Source: an uncultured Flavobacteriia bacterium
GTDB taxonomy: Bacteria > Bacteroidota > Bacteroidia > Flavobacteriales_D > Crocinitomicaceae
Assembly (NCBI GenBank): GCA_903873915.1
Contig: CAIQQH010000008.1
Location: 1-64,000, forward strand
Reading direction: 5' to 3'
DNA length: 64,000 nucleotides
In this document: positions 26,798 to 36,033 of the stretch, piece after piece
Layout: each line of letters opens with the position of its first letter
Numbering within the stretch: the stretch's first letter is position 1
Position numbers and translations under genes: made by a program
Notes under the pieces: model-generated
What the model saw: the letters and a program-made list of their open reading frames with translations, nothing else
Told to the model about the DNA's origin: nothing
Databases searched by the model: none

Positions 26798-29635
26798 TTA
26801 GAGCACTGCAAATTTGAGTTGTCCTACTTTTCCGTTTTTCACCGTTTGAAGGTAGAATACTCCGCTACTTACATGCTCGAGTTCAATCAAATGAGTGCTT
26901 GTCACAATATTCTGCGACAAAACAACCTTCCCATTCATATCGTATACTTTTAATTCTTGTCCAATTTCTAAACCTGAAACAATAAACTGACCATTGTTCG
27001 GGTTAGGCATCATTTTCACTCCATTGTAAATCAAATTGTCGATCGACGCACAATCTTGAACAGAAAGCACCAATGTAGATGTTCCGACACAACCGTTAGC
27101 ATCAGTGAATGTCGCTGTTAATGTTTGATTGCCCAATCCCGAAATTATTGGATCAAATGATGCACCTGAAACACCTACCCCAGTAACGATCGTGTTCGCA
27201 GGCGATACTGTCAATTGAATTGTTCCATCATTGATACAAACAATGTTGTTTGCTGCAGAACTTACAATTGTCACAACAGGTAAGGCATTCACTGTGATGT
27301 AGTTCGTCAATGTTGACGTGTTTGATCCTGCAGCATTCGTTACAGTCAATGTTACAGTATATGTACCTGGAGTGGCGTAAACATGCGAGGGTGACTGATT
27401 GGTAGCAGTAGTACCGTCACCAAAATCCCAAGCCCATGTTGTTGGTTGATTCGCTGAAAGGTCATTGAATAATACTGTGCTATTGATACAAACAGAAGCA
27501 GACGACGTATTGAACGATGCCGTTGGTGCTACGACTTGTCCCGCATCATTAAACATAATTTTGAAGTCGTCGAAATAGAAGCCATCCCCAGTTGTACCAT
27601 TGTCAGACCCCAATTTGAATCGCACTTTAATCACCTGTCCGATGTAATCGCTTAAGCTAATCTCCTCAAGCACCCAATTCGACTGCACACCTTCGTAGAC
27701 AGGTTGATTGTTGGGTTGAACGCTTCCGTTTGCGTTTGTGCCAGGCACTGTATAGTTTCCACATTGACCAATCCATGTTGTTCCACCGTCTGTCGATACT
27801 TGAAATTGCACGTAATCGTAATCTGCTTCAATGTTCCATTTTGCGAAATACGAAATCCCTGCAGAAATGGCATTGGTCAAATCGATATTGGGAACATACG
27901 AATATGTTTTTGATGCGACGTTATTCGCATAGTTACCTGTTGGGCTGTCTGTGTAAGATGTTGAGGCAGAAACGAAGGTGGAAGTCGTTGTTCCCCATGT
28001 TCCCGTCCAGTTGGCATTCGAACCGTCTTCAATCACCTGAACAGTAAGTGCACCATAGGTTTTAACAATGGTATCTTTCTTTACCCACATTCCATTGTCG
28101 GTTTTCAAAATGTACTTGATTTGATCGCCATATTGTATTGCCGGATTCAACACGTAAGATATTGCACCTGAAGTATTCGTCATCAAAGGAACATTGTACA
28201 CCATTGGCGCACCGACAGACTGGACGTTCAACAAGGGTTGAATGGATACCGTAATTGCACCATTTTCACGCCCTAAGCGTTGTGCAGTGTGAGAAAAATT
28301 ACCTGTTAATGTTGCCACCGTTGAAGGATCGGCATCTTTCACAACCAAGTACTTTCGGCTGATGTGTGCAAGCACTAAATTCGGGAACATCATGTCTTTG
28401 CAGGTAGCATCGATTTCAGATGAAGGTTGCCAAAACGCAGTTCCCACCTCTGGGGTATGCACAAACATGGTGTCTTTTACACCGACACCAATGTCCAATT
28501 TGTACATGTAATCGTCTGAATCACCCGATGCTGGGTAGAGCGCTGAACTTTTCATTGCCGTATATCCGTTGTACTGCACCATGTGGTTTGTTTCCGCTTG
28601 GAAATAGTTGTGGTGTGGTGCAAATTCGGCAGTTGTTGTTCCGATTGGGAACAAGATGTCTTTGGCATAAGTGTGAGCATTGAAGGCAGAAATAAAGTGG
28701 TTGTTTTGTACCAACCATCTGATTGCTTGTACTTCAGGCTCAGAATAAGCCGCAGTTCCGCAATAGGTATCATTGCTTGTGGTTGTGCTCGTCCCTGTTG
28801 TCCCCCAGCCATAGCCGTAATTACGATTTAAGTCAACTCCATAAACTCCACCACCATTGTTGCGGCGATTCTTTCGCCACATACCTCCTCCGTTCGCATT
28901 GGTTGATTCATTGTAGAGGTATCCATCCACGTTTATGCATGGCACAAAGTACAACTGCATGTTGTCAACGATGTATTTCACCTCATCATTGGTGTTGTAG
29001 TTTTCGAGCATGTACCACATGAAGAAAACCGTTTCCATCAAACTCATTGGTTCACGTGCATGGTGAATTGCCGTGTAAAGCACCTTGGTCTCTGTACTTT
29101 CGTCAGTGTTTGGATTGTCAGAAATTCGCACATAATAAATTGGGCGATTCTCACGGGAGAGAAACGTTGAGATAGGCGCTTTTGTGGTAATTAAATTTGG
29201 ATAAAGCGTTGCCATTTGATCCAATTCGGCAAGCATCTCGTTGTATTTGAGATAGCCTCCCATTGTTCCTTGGTTGAAGTTTGTTGGGGTCGCAGGATTA
29301 AATCCAGTGCTTCCACCATTTCCTCCTGCACAAGTTGCATTTTTGGGTACATACCCACTTGGGTCTGACATGTGTTCAATGTAATAGGCTTGAACATCCT
29401 CAATCAACACTTCATAATCGAAGTTGTTTTCATTCATAATTGCTATTTCCAGATTGGAGAAATCGGAAATAAAGAATACACCTTCCTTGTAGGTGCCATG
29501 GTCTACTGTAACACCAAGATCACCCAAGCGCTTCAATTCTAGCGCATCGGCAAAAACTTTGATGCGTGAATAAGAAGATTGAGAAAAGCTGATTGTACTT
29601 AAAACAGTAAAAAGGAGAGTTATTAGTTTTTTCAT
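26798..29635 (-). CDS. Secreted M14 zinc carboxypeptidase with PKD domain and type IX sorting signal
   Basis: The ORF track opens at a TTG (29644); the ATG at 29635 gives a clean signal peptide (KKLITLLFTVLSTISFSQ) and 945 residues. The peptidase domain has the zinc motif HHAREP, the third ligand and substrate Asn/Arg in VDLNRNYGYGWG, and the catalytic Glu in TPEVGTAFW. Two beta domains follow, the first jelly-roll-like (YDYVQFQVSTDGG, KVRFKLGSDNG). A PKD domain (WAWDFGDGTTATNQSPSHVY) and a type A sorting domain (MMPNPNNGQFIV) end the protein. It should be exported by the type IX system and trim C-terminal residues of extracellular peptides. Confidence 0.9.
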   Translation of the reverse strand: MKKLITLLFTVLSTISFSQSSYSRIKVFADALELKRLGDLGVTVDHGTYKEGVFFISDFSNLEIAIMNENNFDYEVLIEDVQAYYIEHMSDPSGYVPKNATCAGGNGGSTGFNPATPTNFNQGTMGGYLKYNEMLAELDQMATLYPNLITTKAPISTFLSRENRPIYYVRISDNPNTDESTETKVLYTAIHHAREPMSLMETVFFMWYMLENYNTNDEVKYIVDNMQLYFVPCINVDGYLYNESTNANGGGMWRKNRRNNGGGVYGVDLNRNYGYGWGTTGTSTTTSNDTYCGTAAYSEPEVQAIRWLVQNNHFISAFNAHTYAKDILFPIGTTTAEFAPHHNYFQAETNHMVQYNGYTAMKSSALYPASGDSDDYMYKLDIGVGVKDTMFVHTPEVGTAFWQPSSEIDATCKDMMFPNLVLAHISRKYLVVKDADPSTVATLTGNFSHTAQRLGRENGAITVSIQPLLNVQSVGAPMVYNVPLMTNTSGAISYVLNPAIQYGDQIKYILKTDNGMWVKKDTIVKTYGALTVQVIEDGSNANWTGTWGTTTSTFVSASTSYTDSPTGNYANNVASKTYSYVPNIDLTNAISAGISYFAKWNIEADYDYVQFQVSTDGGTTWIGQCGNYTVPGTNANGSVQPNNQPVYEGVQSNWVLEEISLSDYIGQVIKVRFKLGSDNGTTGDGFYFDDFKIMFNDAGQVVAPTASFNTSSASVCINSTVLFNDLSANQPTTWAWDFGDGTTATNQSPSHVYATPGTYTVTLTVTNAAGSNTSTLTNYITVNALPVVTIVSSAANNIVCINDGTIQLTVSPANTIVTGVGVSGASFDPIISGLGNQTLTATFTDANGCVGTSTLVLSVQDCASIDNLIYNGVKMMPNPNNGQFIVSGLEIGQELKVYDMNGKVVLSQNIVTSTHLIELEHVSSGVFYLQTVKNGKVGQLKFAVL

Positions 29636-29848
29636 TTCTGGCAAAGTTTGCAGCCAATTTACTGCTTTTTTTATCCATACAGCACTAGTTTTTTATTTAC
29701 TTACCAAGCCATTTAAAAGCCTTTAAACTAAACACCTAATAAACAGGAATTAAAACACTTAAATTGATGCCGACATGATCAATAAATTACTTTTCAATGA
29801 TACATTTCACAATGACTGAGAAGACAAGATTATGTCAACATAAAAGTC

Positions 29849-29856
29849 TATTTTTG
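29849..29856 (+). promoter_or_regulatory. Possible promoter -7 box of sppA
   Basis: TATTTTTG, 16 bp before the ATG; no clear -33 element. Confidence 0.35.
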
Positions 29857-29872
29857 ATAAAAATTCTAAGCT

Positions 29873-31669
29873 ATGACTGAAAATAAAATCACCTTCGGAA
29901 AAATCTTTTGGCCGAGTTTATTGGCCATATTCATCATGTCCATCATTGGGTTGTTCATTTTTGTATTGATCATCGGCGGAATCATTGGGAGTTTTGGTGA
30001 ATTCGGTCCAAAACCATTGTCCATTAAAAACAACACCGTATTGCACATGACCTTAAACGGTGAGATTGCAGAAAAGTCAAGTAGTACGTTTGATCCAACT
30101 TCATTTAACTTGAACCGTACGATTGGCTTGAGCGACCTGCTTTTTGGCATTGAAACAGCAAAAAACGACGAGAAGGTAAAGGGAATTTTCCTTGAAGTAG
30201 GTGATTTAAATTGCGGGTATTCCAGCACGCGCGAGATTCGTCAAGCACTCATTGATTTTAAATCATCTGGAAAATTTATCGTTGCCTATAATGCGGGGGA
30301 GGTCATTACGCAAAAAGAGTATTATTTAAGTTCTGTTGCCAACGAAGTGTATGCGTTTCCATCCTCAGCAATGGAGTTTTTTGGACTCGGTGCTGAGCTC
30401 ATGTATTTCAAAAACACCTTGGATAAATTGGATGTTGAAGTGGAAATTATCCGCGGAAGCAACAATGATTTTAAAAGTGCAGTGGAGCCGTTTTTTCGCA
30501 CGGACATGAGTGATTCTAGTCGTGTTCAAATTGAGCGTTATCTGACATCTATGTGGGAAGATATTCGACAGGACATTTCAACGGAGCGACAAGTATCCAT
30601 TCTAAAGTTGAACGATATTGCAGAAAATGCTAGCATAAGAAGAGCCAACGATGCTGTTAAACTCAAGCTCATTGATGGTGTAATGTACAGAGATGAGGTC
30701 ATCGATTTGATATCGAAGAAAATTGGCTTAGACCAAGGTGAGGAACCAGAATTTCAAGCATTTGAAAAGTATGCGCGCAAAAAATTCTATTCGGAGCAAA
30801 CATTGACCAAAAAAGATGACCCCAATATTGCTGTCATTTTAGCAGAAGGTGAAATCTCTACCGATGGTGATGGCTTAAGCTCCAAAGAAATCTGTAAGTT
30901 ATTTCAAGCGGTACGTAAAAACAGTTCAATTAAAACCGTTGTTTTCCGTGTCAATAGTCCAGGTGGAAGCGCATTGGCAAGTGATGAAATTTGGCGGGAA
31001 GTGGTCTTGACAAATAAAACAAAGAAAGTCATTGTATCCATGGGTGATGTCGCTGCTTCTGGCGGGTATTACGTTTCGGCTCCAGGAACATTGATCTTTG
31101 CTGAACCGACGACAATCACGGGATCCATCGGTGTTTTTGGAATGATTCCCTACGTTGGGAAAATGCTTGAAAACAAATTGGGCATCACCTTCGATCGAGC
31201 TGGAACAAACGCCCATTCGATCATGTCACTCATGAAGAAACTGACACCTGAAGAGTTGAAAATGATTCAAAAAGAAGTTGACTACACCTATATGGAATTC
31301 CTAAATCGTGTTTCTGTCGGGCGAAATTTATCTGTTGAACAAGTGAACATGATTGCGCGAGGACGTGTGTGGACAGGCAGAGATGCACTTGAAATAGGCC
31401 TTGTCGACCGCTTAGGAGGTCTTTATGATGCGATTCAATTTGCCTCTAAAAAAGCGGGTATCAAAGACAAAAAAGTATTGTATTATCCCTTGAAAGAAGA
31501 AGACATGTGGCAAGAATTACTTGAGGACTATGAAGAAGACAATGGAAATCTGGTGATGACACGAAGCAAGCTACCGGAGGTTCTTAGCTCTTCGTACGAA
31601 TCATTGTTGCGTATGAGCAATCGATTTGGAATTCAAATGCGTTTACCTTACGAAATTACTATCCATTAA
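29873..31669 (+). CDS. sppA: Signal peptide peptidase SppA, long (67K) form
   Basis: A 598-residue membrane-anchored serine protease. One TM helix near the N-terminus (LLAIFIMSIIGLFIFVLII) is followed by two tandem ClpP-like domains. The catalytic Lys is expected in the first (VITQKEYYLSS) and the Ser in the second (GDVAASGGYYVSAPG). It degrades remnant signal peptides in the inner membrane. Its stop overlaps by 3 bp the stop of the convergent outer membrane protein gene. Confidence 0.92.
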   Translation: MTENKITFGKIFWPSLLAIFIMSIIGLFIFVLIIGGIIGSFGEFGPKPLSIKNNTVLHMTLNGEIAEKSSSTFDPTSFNLNRTIGLSDLLFGIETAKNDEKVKGIFLEVGDLNCGYSSTREIRQALIDFKSSGKFIVAYNAGEVITQKEYYLSSVANEVYAFPSSAMEFFGLGAELMYFKNTLDKLDVEVEIIRGSNNDFKSAVEPFFRTDMSDSSRVQIERYLTSMWEDIRQDISTERQVSILKLNDIAENASIRRANDAVKLKLIDGVMYRDEVIDLISKKIGLDQGEEPEFQAFEKYARKKFYSEQTLTKKDDPNIAVILAEGEISTDGDGLSSKEICKLFQAVRKNSSIKTVVFRVNSPGGSALASDEIWREVVLTNKTKKVIVSMGDVAASGGYYVSAPGTLIFAEPTTITGSIGVFGMIPYVGKMLENKLGITFDRAGTNAHSIMSLMKKLTPEELKMIQKEVDYTYMEFLNRVSVGRNLSVEQVNMIARGRVWTGRDALEIGLVDRLGGLYDAIQFASKKAGIKDKKVLYYPLKEEDMWQELLEDYEEDNGNLVMTRSKLPEVLSSSYESLLRMSNRFGIQMRLPYEITIH

Positions 31670-32376
31670 CCATTGTTTCTACGGCGATAATTCCGTTTTT
31701 TACTGGTCCAATTGTACTGACGTTTTTTGCTAAAATTACTCTTGTAAACGGGTTTTATTCGATAAACCAATCCTACCGTATGTTGTACATAATCCGTTTT
31801 GGATGTCCAAATGTTACTTACCAAACCAAGTTTCCCTGCTGTTTGAAAGCGCAAGCCCCAACTTTTGGAAAACCATAAATTTACACCCAAGCTTAGACTG
31901 ACCATTGGTGTCAGTGGTGCTGACATTGTTTGTCGGTAGGTCATTCCAGCTCCAAAAGCAAAATACAGATCCAACCATTGGGCATAATAAGCCATACGCG
32001 GCAAAAAACTGTATTTAAACGAAGCATCTGCAGCGGCAAAAACTCCTTTTACCCCAGTTGAGTCATTGATCAACTTTGAAGTCGAGTAGCGGTTGTAGGA
32101 AAGAGCTCCATCAAAACTCCACCCTTTCTTTAAGTACTTATCCATTGACAAGGTCGTTGGATAATAAAGATAATTCCACGAGTTTTTATAATCGAGCAGT
32201 TTAGAAAATGCCAGTCCATCATCATCGACGACGTTCCATCCAAGGCCAATCATCCATCGATATGGATCATTTTTTCGACGAAGATATTGCGATTGAGCAT
32301 TTGCAGGAGCCATCCACCCACACAGACAAAGTGTGACAAGAAGGAAAGCAAATTTTCTTGTGTTCAATCTCGACAT
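31666..32376 (-). CDS. Outer membrane beta-barrel protein, hypothetical
   Basis: The ATG at 32376 gives a signal peptide (FAFLLVTLCLCGWMAPANAQ) and 236 residues; the longer TTG start in the track would hide it. The body alternates polar and hydrophobic residues with many Tyr/Trp/Phe (YYAQWLDLYFAFGAG, YVQHTVGLVYRI), as in small 8-stranded barrels. The very basic C-terminus (KKRQYNWTSKKRNYRRRNNG) is unusual for a barrel end. No named family recognised. Confidence 0.7.
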   Translation of the reverse strand: MSRLNTRKFAFLLVTLCLCGWMAPANAQSQYLRRKNDPYRWMIGLGWNVVDDDGLAFSKLLDYKNSWNYLYYPTTLSMDKYLKKGWSFDGALSYNRYSTSKLINDSTGVKGVFAAADASFKYSFLPRMAYYAQWLDLYFAFGAGMTYRQTMSAPLTPMVSLSLGVNLWFSKSWGLRFQTAGKLGLVSNIWTSKTDYVQHTVGLVYRIKPVYKSNFSKKRQYNWTSKKRNYRRRNNG

Positions 32377-32425
32377 AAATTCTTGTTCTCGATGATTTAA
32401 TGATTGCAAAGGTAAGGAAGTCCAT

Positions 32426-32458
32426 GAAAAAAAGAAGCCCCCGAAAATTCGAGGGCTT
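32426..32458 (-). terminator. Intrinsic terminator of tig
   Basis: 11-bp stem AAGCCCTCGAA / TTCGGGGGCTT followed by a T-rich run on the minus strand. Confidence 0.75.
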
Positions 32459-32474
32459 GCACTACATATTTTAA

Positions 32475-33827
32475 TTATTTCGAAGCGAGCTCAACGAAGT
32501 CATCGTAAGAAATTTCTTTCTCCGACAATTTCACGGTGCTTTTAAAATAATCTGTTAATTTTTGCTCTGCGAGCATGTCGTAAATTCGAGTTGCTTCCTC
32601 TTTGTTTCCAAGAACTTGAAGAGCTGATTGCGTCAATTCGTTATCGTCAGGCGCAGGAATTCCGTACTGCGCATAATTGCTCACCAACAATCCTTTTGTG
32701 AACTGGATTACCTCTTGATTATCCAACTTGATTTCGTTGTTTTTGAAGATACTTGTTTGTATCAATTGCCATTTTAAGCTTTTCGCATAGCCCTCGTATT
32801 CTGCAGTCAATTGTTCGTCAGAAATTGGTTTATCATTGGACAATTTAATCCAGCGCTTCAAGAATGCATCCGGCAATTGAATGGCCGTTTTCTCCAACAA
32901 CTCATCATAAATCGTGCGTGTCAACAAGCGATCTGAATCATTTGCAAACATATTCCGAAGATCAGCAGCAATGCGTTCTTTCAATTCTTTTTCAGACGAA
33001 ATAGCACCTTCACCAAACAAACGGTCAAAAAGTTCTTGATTGAGTTCAGCCGCTTCCATGTGTTTGATCTCATTGATGGTCATTTGGAATTGATCAGAGA
33101 TAGTATCCAATGCAGATTCTTGGATACCAAGCATTGATGCCGTATCGCTTCCACCGCGAGAAACATGCGCTGGATTTACACGAACTTTGTCTCCAATTGC
33201 TTTGCCCTCTAATCCTTTTTTCGTCTCAGCATCCTTCACAAATTCCATGGAGATGGTTGAAGAATGAAGAATTCCTCCTTCTTTAATTTCTCCCTCTGCA
33301 TTTAGTTCAACGAATTGTGCCAAGATCATGTCTTTTTCCCCAACAGTATCTGATGAGATTAGCTTACCATAGCGACGCGAAAGATCTTCGATTTGTTTTG
33401 AAATGAGCGCATCATCAATTTTCACTTTCACATGGTCGAATTTGCTTTTCGAAGACAAGGGAAGTTCAAATTTCGGGCTCAAGCCAATTTCAAACTGAAA
33501 AGTGAAATTTTCTGGTTTTTCAAAATTACCATCCACATCAGCTCCAGCTTTTGGAATAGGATTACCAAGAATATCGATTTTGTTCTCTGCGATAAACTTG
33601 TATAGACCATCGTTGACAATTTTATTCAACTCATCTGCAAGGACGCCTTTTCCGTATTGCTTTTGCACAATTCCGAAAGGCACATGACCCGGACGGAAAC
33701 CAGGAATCTTTGCCGTTTTTCGGTGTTTTTCCAATGTTGATTTCACCTTGTCCTGATAATCTCCAGGCACGATTTCAACTTTCAACAATGCATTCAATGC
33801 ATCGACATCTTGACGAGTTACATTCAT
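32475..33827 (-). CDS. tig: Trigger factor, ribosome-associated chaperone
   Basis: 450 residues, matching the family. The N-terminal ribosome-binding domain carries the signature PGFRPGHVPFGIVQKQYG. A PPIase-like middle domain and helical C-terminal arms follow. The middle domain is diverged from the FKBP consensus, as in other Bacteroidota. It binds nascent chains at the ribosome exit. The tRNA-Leu gene lies 61 bp upstream on the same strand, with a terminator between. Confidence 0.92.
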   Translation of the reverse strand: MNVTRQDVDALNALLKVEIVPGDYQDKVKSTLEKHRKTAKIPGFRPGHVPFGIVQKQYGKGVLADELNKIVNDGLYKFIAENKIDILGNPIPKAGADVDGNFEKPENFTFQFEIGLSPKFELPLSSKSKFDHVKVKIDDALISKQIEDLSRRYGKLISSDTVGEKDMILAQFVELNAEGEIKEGGILHSSTISMEFVKDAETKKGLEGKAIGDKVRVNPAHVSRGGSDTASMLGIQESALDTISDQFQMTINEIKHMEAAELNQELFDRLFGEGAISSEKELKERIAADLRNMFANDSDRLLTRTIYDELLEKTAIQLPDAFLKRWIKLSNDKPISDEQLTAEYEGYAKSLKWQLIQTSIFKNNEIKLDNQEVIQFTKGLLVSNYAQYGIPAPDDNELTQSALQVLGNKEEATRIYDMLAEQKLTDYFKSTVKLSEKEISYDDFVELASK

Positions 33828-33849
33828 TTTAATCTCATTTATAGCTTAA

Positions 33850-33886
33850 ACAAAAATGGTCTCGCTTTTCAACGAGACCATTTTCA
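33850..33886 (-). terminator. Intrinsic terminator of tRNA-Leu
   Basis: AATGGTCTCG / CGAGACCATT stem, 8-nt loop and T run on the minus strand, right after the tRNA. Confidence 0.7.
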
Positions 33887-33888
33887 GT

Positions 33889-33969
33889 GCGGATGGAGGG
33901 ACTCGAACCCGCATACCTCTCGGCACCAGATCCTAAGTCTGGCGTGTCTACCAATTTCACCACATCCGC
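33889..33969 (-). tRNA. tRNA-Leu (anticodon UAG)
   Basis: The minus strand folds into a cloverleaf: acceptor GCGGATG / CATCCGC, anticodon arm CCAGA-CTTAGGA-TCTGG with anticodon TAG, a class II variable arm (TGCCGAGAGGTA) and T loop GGTTCGAGTCC. No CCA is encoded. The long variable arm and UAG anticodon identify leucine. Confidence 0.95.
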
Positions 33970-34152
33970 AAATTTATTTCAAATTAGGAGGTCCGACTGA
34001 CGCTACCTACCCTTTCGGGATTGCAAAGATAATGGTTTTATTTAGAGAATGAAAAATCAACGCTGGAAAAAATGAATTTTGCCGTGAACACTTCTTTGTT
34101 TTTTTGTGGAAAAGTCGTGATAACTGAATTCACAGCGCATCGGTGTTCGATG

Positions 34153-34160
34153 TAAATTTG
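34153..34160 (+). promoter_or_regulatory. Promoter -7 box of the flavin reductase gene
   Basis: TAAATTTG, 18 bp before the ATG. Confidence 0.4.
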
Positions 34161-34178
34161 TAGAATTCAATTTTATCA

Positions 34179-35075
34179 ATGATTACATTAGACCCTAAAA
34201 CGCTTCCTGTACCCAAATTCCACCAGTATCTATTAGGTGCTATTGGACCACGACCAATTGCGTTTGCCTCTACTGTAGATGCAGAAGGGAATCAGAACCT
34301 TGCGCCATTCAGCTTTTTCAATGTGTTTAGTGCCAATCCACCTATACTGATTTTCTCTCCTGCACGGGCGGGACGAAGTAATACCACCAAAGACACCTAC
34401 AACAATGTGAAAGTTGTTTCTGAAGTGGTCATCAATGTGGTAAATTTTGACATGGTGCATCAGATGAGTTTGGCCAGTTCACCTTATCCATCCGGAACAA
34501 GTGAATTTACGAAGGCAGGATTTACAGCTTTAGCCTCCGAGACGATTAAACCAATGCGCGTAGCAGAAGCACCTGTTCAATTTGAATGCAAGGTCAATCA
34601 AGTGATTGAGCTTGGTACAGAAGGTGGCGCTGGAAATTTGATTATTTGCGAAGTAACGCGCATACACATTCGTGAAGAAGTGTTGGATGAAAACGGCATG
34701 ATTGACCAGAAAAAAATAGATTTGGTGGCCCGCATGGGCGGCAATTGGTATTGTCGCGCCGATGAACAATCCATGTTTGAAATCACAAAGCCGATAACAA
34801 CATGTGGGATTGGATTCGACCATTTGCCTTCAGATCTTCTCGCAAGTAGTGTTTTAAGCCGAAATGACCTTGGTCAGCTTGCCGGCATCGAAGCACTTCC
34901 AGATGAGACCGATGTAAATGAATACAAATTGTTAGAACTAAGCGAATTGTTCGTATCTTTAGAAGACGACGCAACGGCCTTGGAAAACGCCCTTCATGAG
35001 CGTGCGAAAGGTTTGCTTAAGGAAAATAAATTGAATGAAGCGTGGATGACGCTTTTGGCTTTTAATAATGGATGA
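34179..35075 (+). CDS. Flavin reductase-like (FMN-binding split barrel) protein
   Basis: 298 residues. The first 200 form the FMN-binding flavoredoxin-type domain: GPRPIAFASTVDAEGNQNLAPFSFFNVFSANPP is the hallmark. The C-terminal ~100 residues are helical and not part of the core fold. These proteins use FMN to reduce small substrates or supply reduced flavin. It is followed 26 bp later by the DUF3127 gene, probably as an operon. Confidence 0.85.
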   Translation: MITLDPKTLPVPKFHQYLLGAIGPRPIAFASTVDAEGNQNLAPFSFFNVFSANPPILIFSPARAGRSNTTKDTYNNVKVVSEVVINVVNFDMVHQMSLASSPYPSGTSEFTKAGFTALASETIKPMRVAEAPVQFECKVNQVIELGTEGGAGNLIICEVTRIHIREEVLDENGMIDQKKIDLVARMGGNWYCRADEQSMFEITKPITTCGIGFDHLPSDLLASSVLSRNDLGQLAGIEALPDETDVNEYKLLELSELFVSLEDDATALENALHERAKGLLKENKLNEAWMTLLAFNNG

Positions 35076-35101
35076 AACAATAACAATTAAAATAAATCAA
35101 C

Positions 35102-35518
35102 ATGTTTAAACTCACGGGATCCGTAAAAATGGTGGGCAATACCGTTCAAGTATCGGAAAAATTTTCAAAGCGCGAATTTGTGGTAACAGATGCTTCTGGC
35201 ATGTATCCGCAGGACATTATGTTTCAAGCAACACAAGATAAATGTGTTTTGCTAGAAGGGTTTCAAGCCGGCGATCAAGTAGATGTTTCGTTTAACTTGC
35301 GTGGACGCGAATGGACGAGCCCAACAGGTGAAGTGAAATATTTCAACACACTTGAGGCATGGCGAATTGAACGTTCCAACCAAGGAGCTACTGCTGGTCA
35401 AATGGGTGGACAAATGGGTGGAATGGCACCAGTAAATTTGAATCCTATTGCCGCTCCAGCAGCATCAGCCCCTGCCGCAATTTCTGAAAGCGTTGCAGAT
35501 GATGATCTTCCTTTCTAA
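35102..35518 (+). CDS. DUF3127 OB-fold-like protein with SSB-type acidic tail
   Basis: 138 residues. The first ~95 form the DUF3127 domain (KFSKREFVVTD, FQATQDKCVLLEGFQAGDQVDVSFNLRGREW), which looks like a single-strand DNA-binding OB fold. A flexible Ala/Pro/Gly/Met linker follows, and the protein ends in DDDLPF, the same kind of acidic tip as SSB. The true SSB in this window ends DEVLPF. The tail suggests it contacts the same repair enzymes that bind the SSB tip (inference). Confidence 0.85.
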   Translation: MFKLTGSVKMVGNTVQVSEKFSKREFVVTDASGMYPQDIMFQATQDKCVLLEGFQAGDQVDVSFNLRGREWTSPTGEVKYFNTLEAWRIERSNQGATAGQMGGQMGGMAPVNLNPIAAPAASAPAAISESVADDDLPF

Positions 35519-35539
35519 GGAATAGTAAATAGATAATTT

Positions 35540-35567
35540 AAAAGCCGGTGCTCCCGGCTTTTTTTTG
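35540..35567 (+). terminator. Intrinsic terminator after DUF3127
   Basis: AAGCCGG / CCGGCTT stem with eight T. Confidence 0.8.
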
Positions 35568-35595
35568 TGCTTAAAAATGATTGTATTATACGGGC

Positions 35596-35955
35596 CTAAA
35601 GAATAGTGATATACCCTGTCACGTCGATGTATTCCTGTGAATTGTATTTGCGGTAGCGAATTTTGTACACATAAGTACCTTCACCAAACACCTGAACTTC
35701 CTGGTTTTTCTTTCCCGTTCGTGCATTCAAATCCAAATCAAAGGGTGTTATGAATGTTTTTGCTTCGTAGACCAACTGTCCCCAACGGGAGTAGATTTGA
35801 ATTGAAAATTCAGCCAAATCACACGAACAAGCAATTACCAATTTGTCCGCATTCACTTTTGAAAGGGATGAGGGCAGTGTCATGCAAGTGTCCTTTTGCT
35901 GCGCAGAAGCAGAAAATCCAAGGAAGAACAAGCAAGCGAAAAGAAAAAGTCTCAT
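35596..35955 (-). CDS. Small secreted protein made of little more than a gliding-type C-terminal domain
   Basis: 119 residues with a signal peptide (LFLFACLFFLGFSASAQ). The remainder resembles the type B sorting/gliding C-terminal domain (FSIQIYSRWGQLVYEAK, GEGTYVYKIRY) without a visible cargo domain. Two Cys (IACSCD) precede it. It may be a stand-alone envelope protein rather than a type IX cargo. It is divergent from the ABC-F gene, 78 bp away. Confidence 0.7.
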   Translation of the reverse strand: MRLFLFACLFFLGFSASAQQKDTCMTLPSSLSKVNADKLVIACSCDLAEFSIQIYSRWGQLVYEAKTFITPFDLDLNARTGKKNQEVQVFGEGTYVYKIRYRKYNSQEYIDVTGYITIL

Positions 35956-36006
35956 CTTTTTTTTCTCAAAAATAACTATAAACCAACTTCACACGCACCA
36001 AGGGAC

Positions 36007-36014
36007 TATCTTTG
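36007..36014 (+). promoter_or_regulatory. Promoter -7 box of the ABC-F gene
   Basis: TATCTTTG, 19 bp before the ATG. Confidence 0.45.
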
Positions 36015-36033
36015 CGCCCTTAAATAATAAGTT

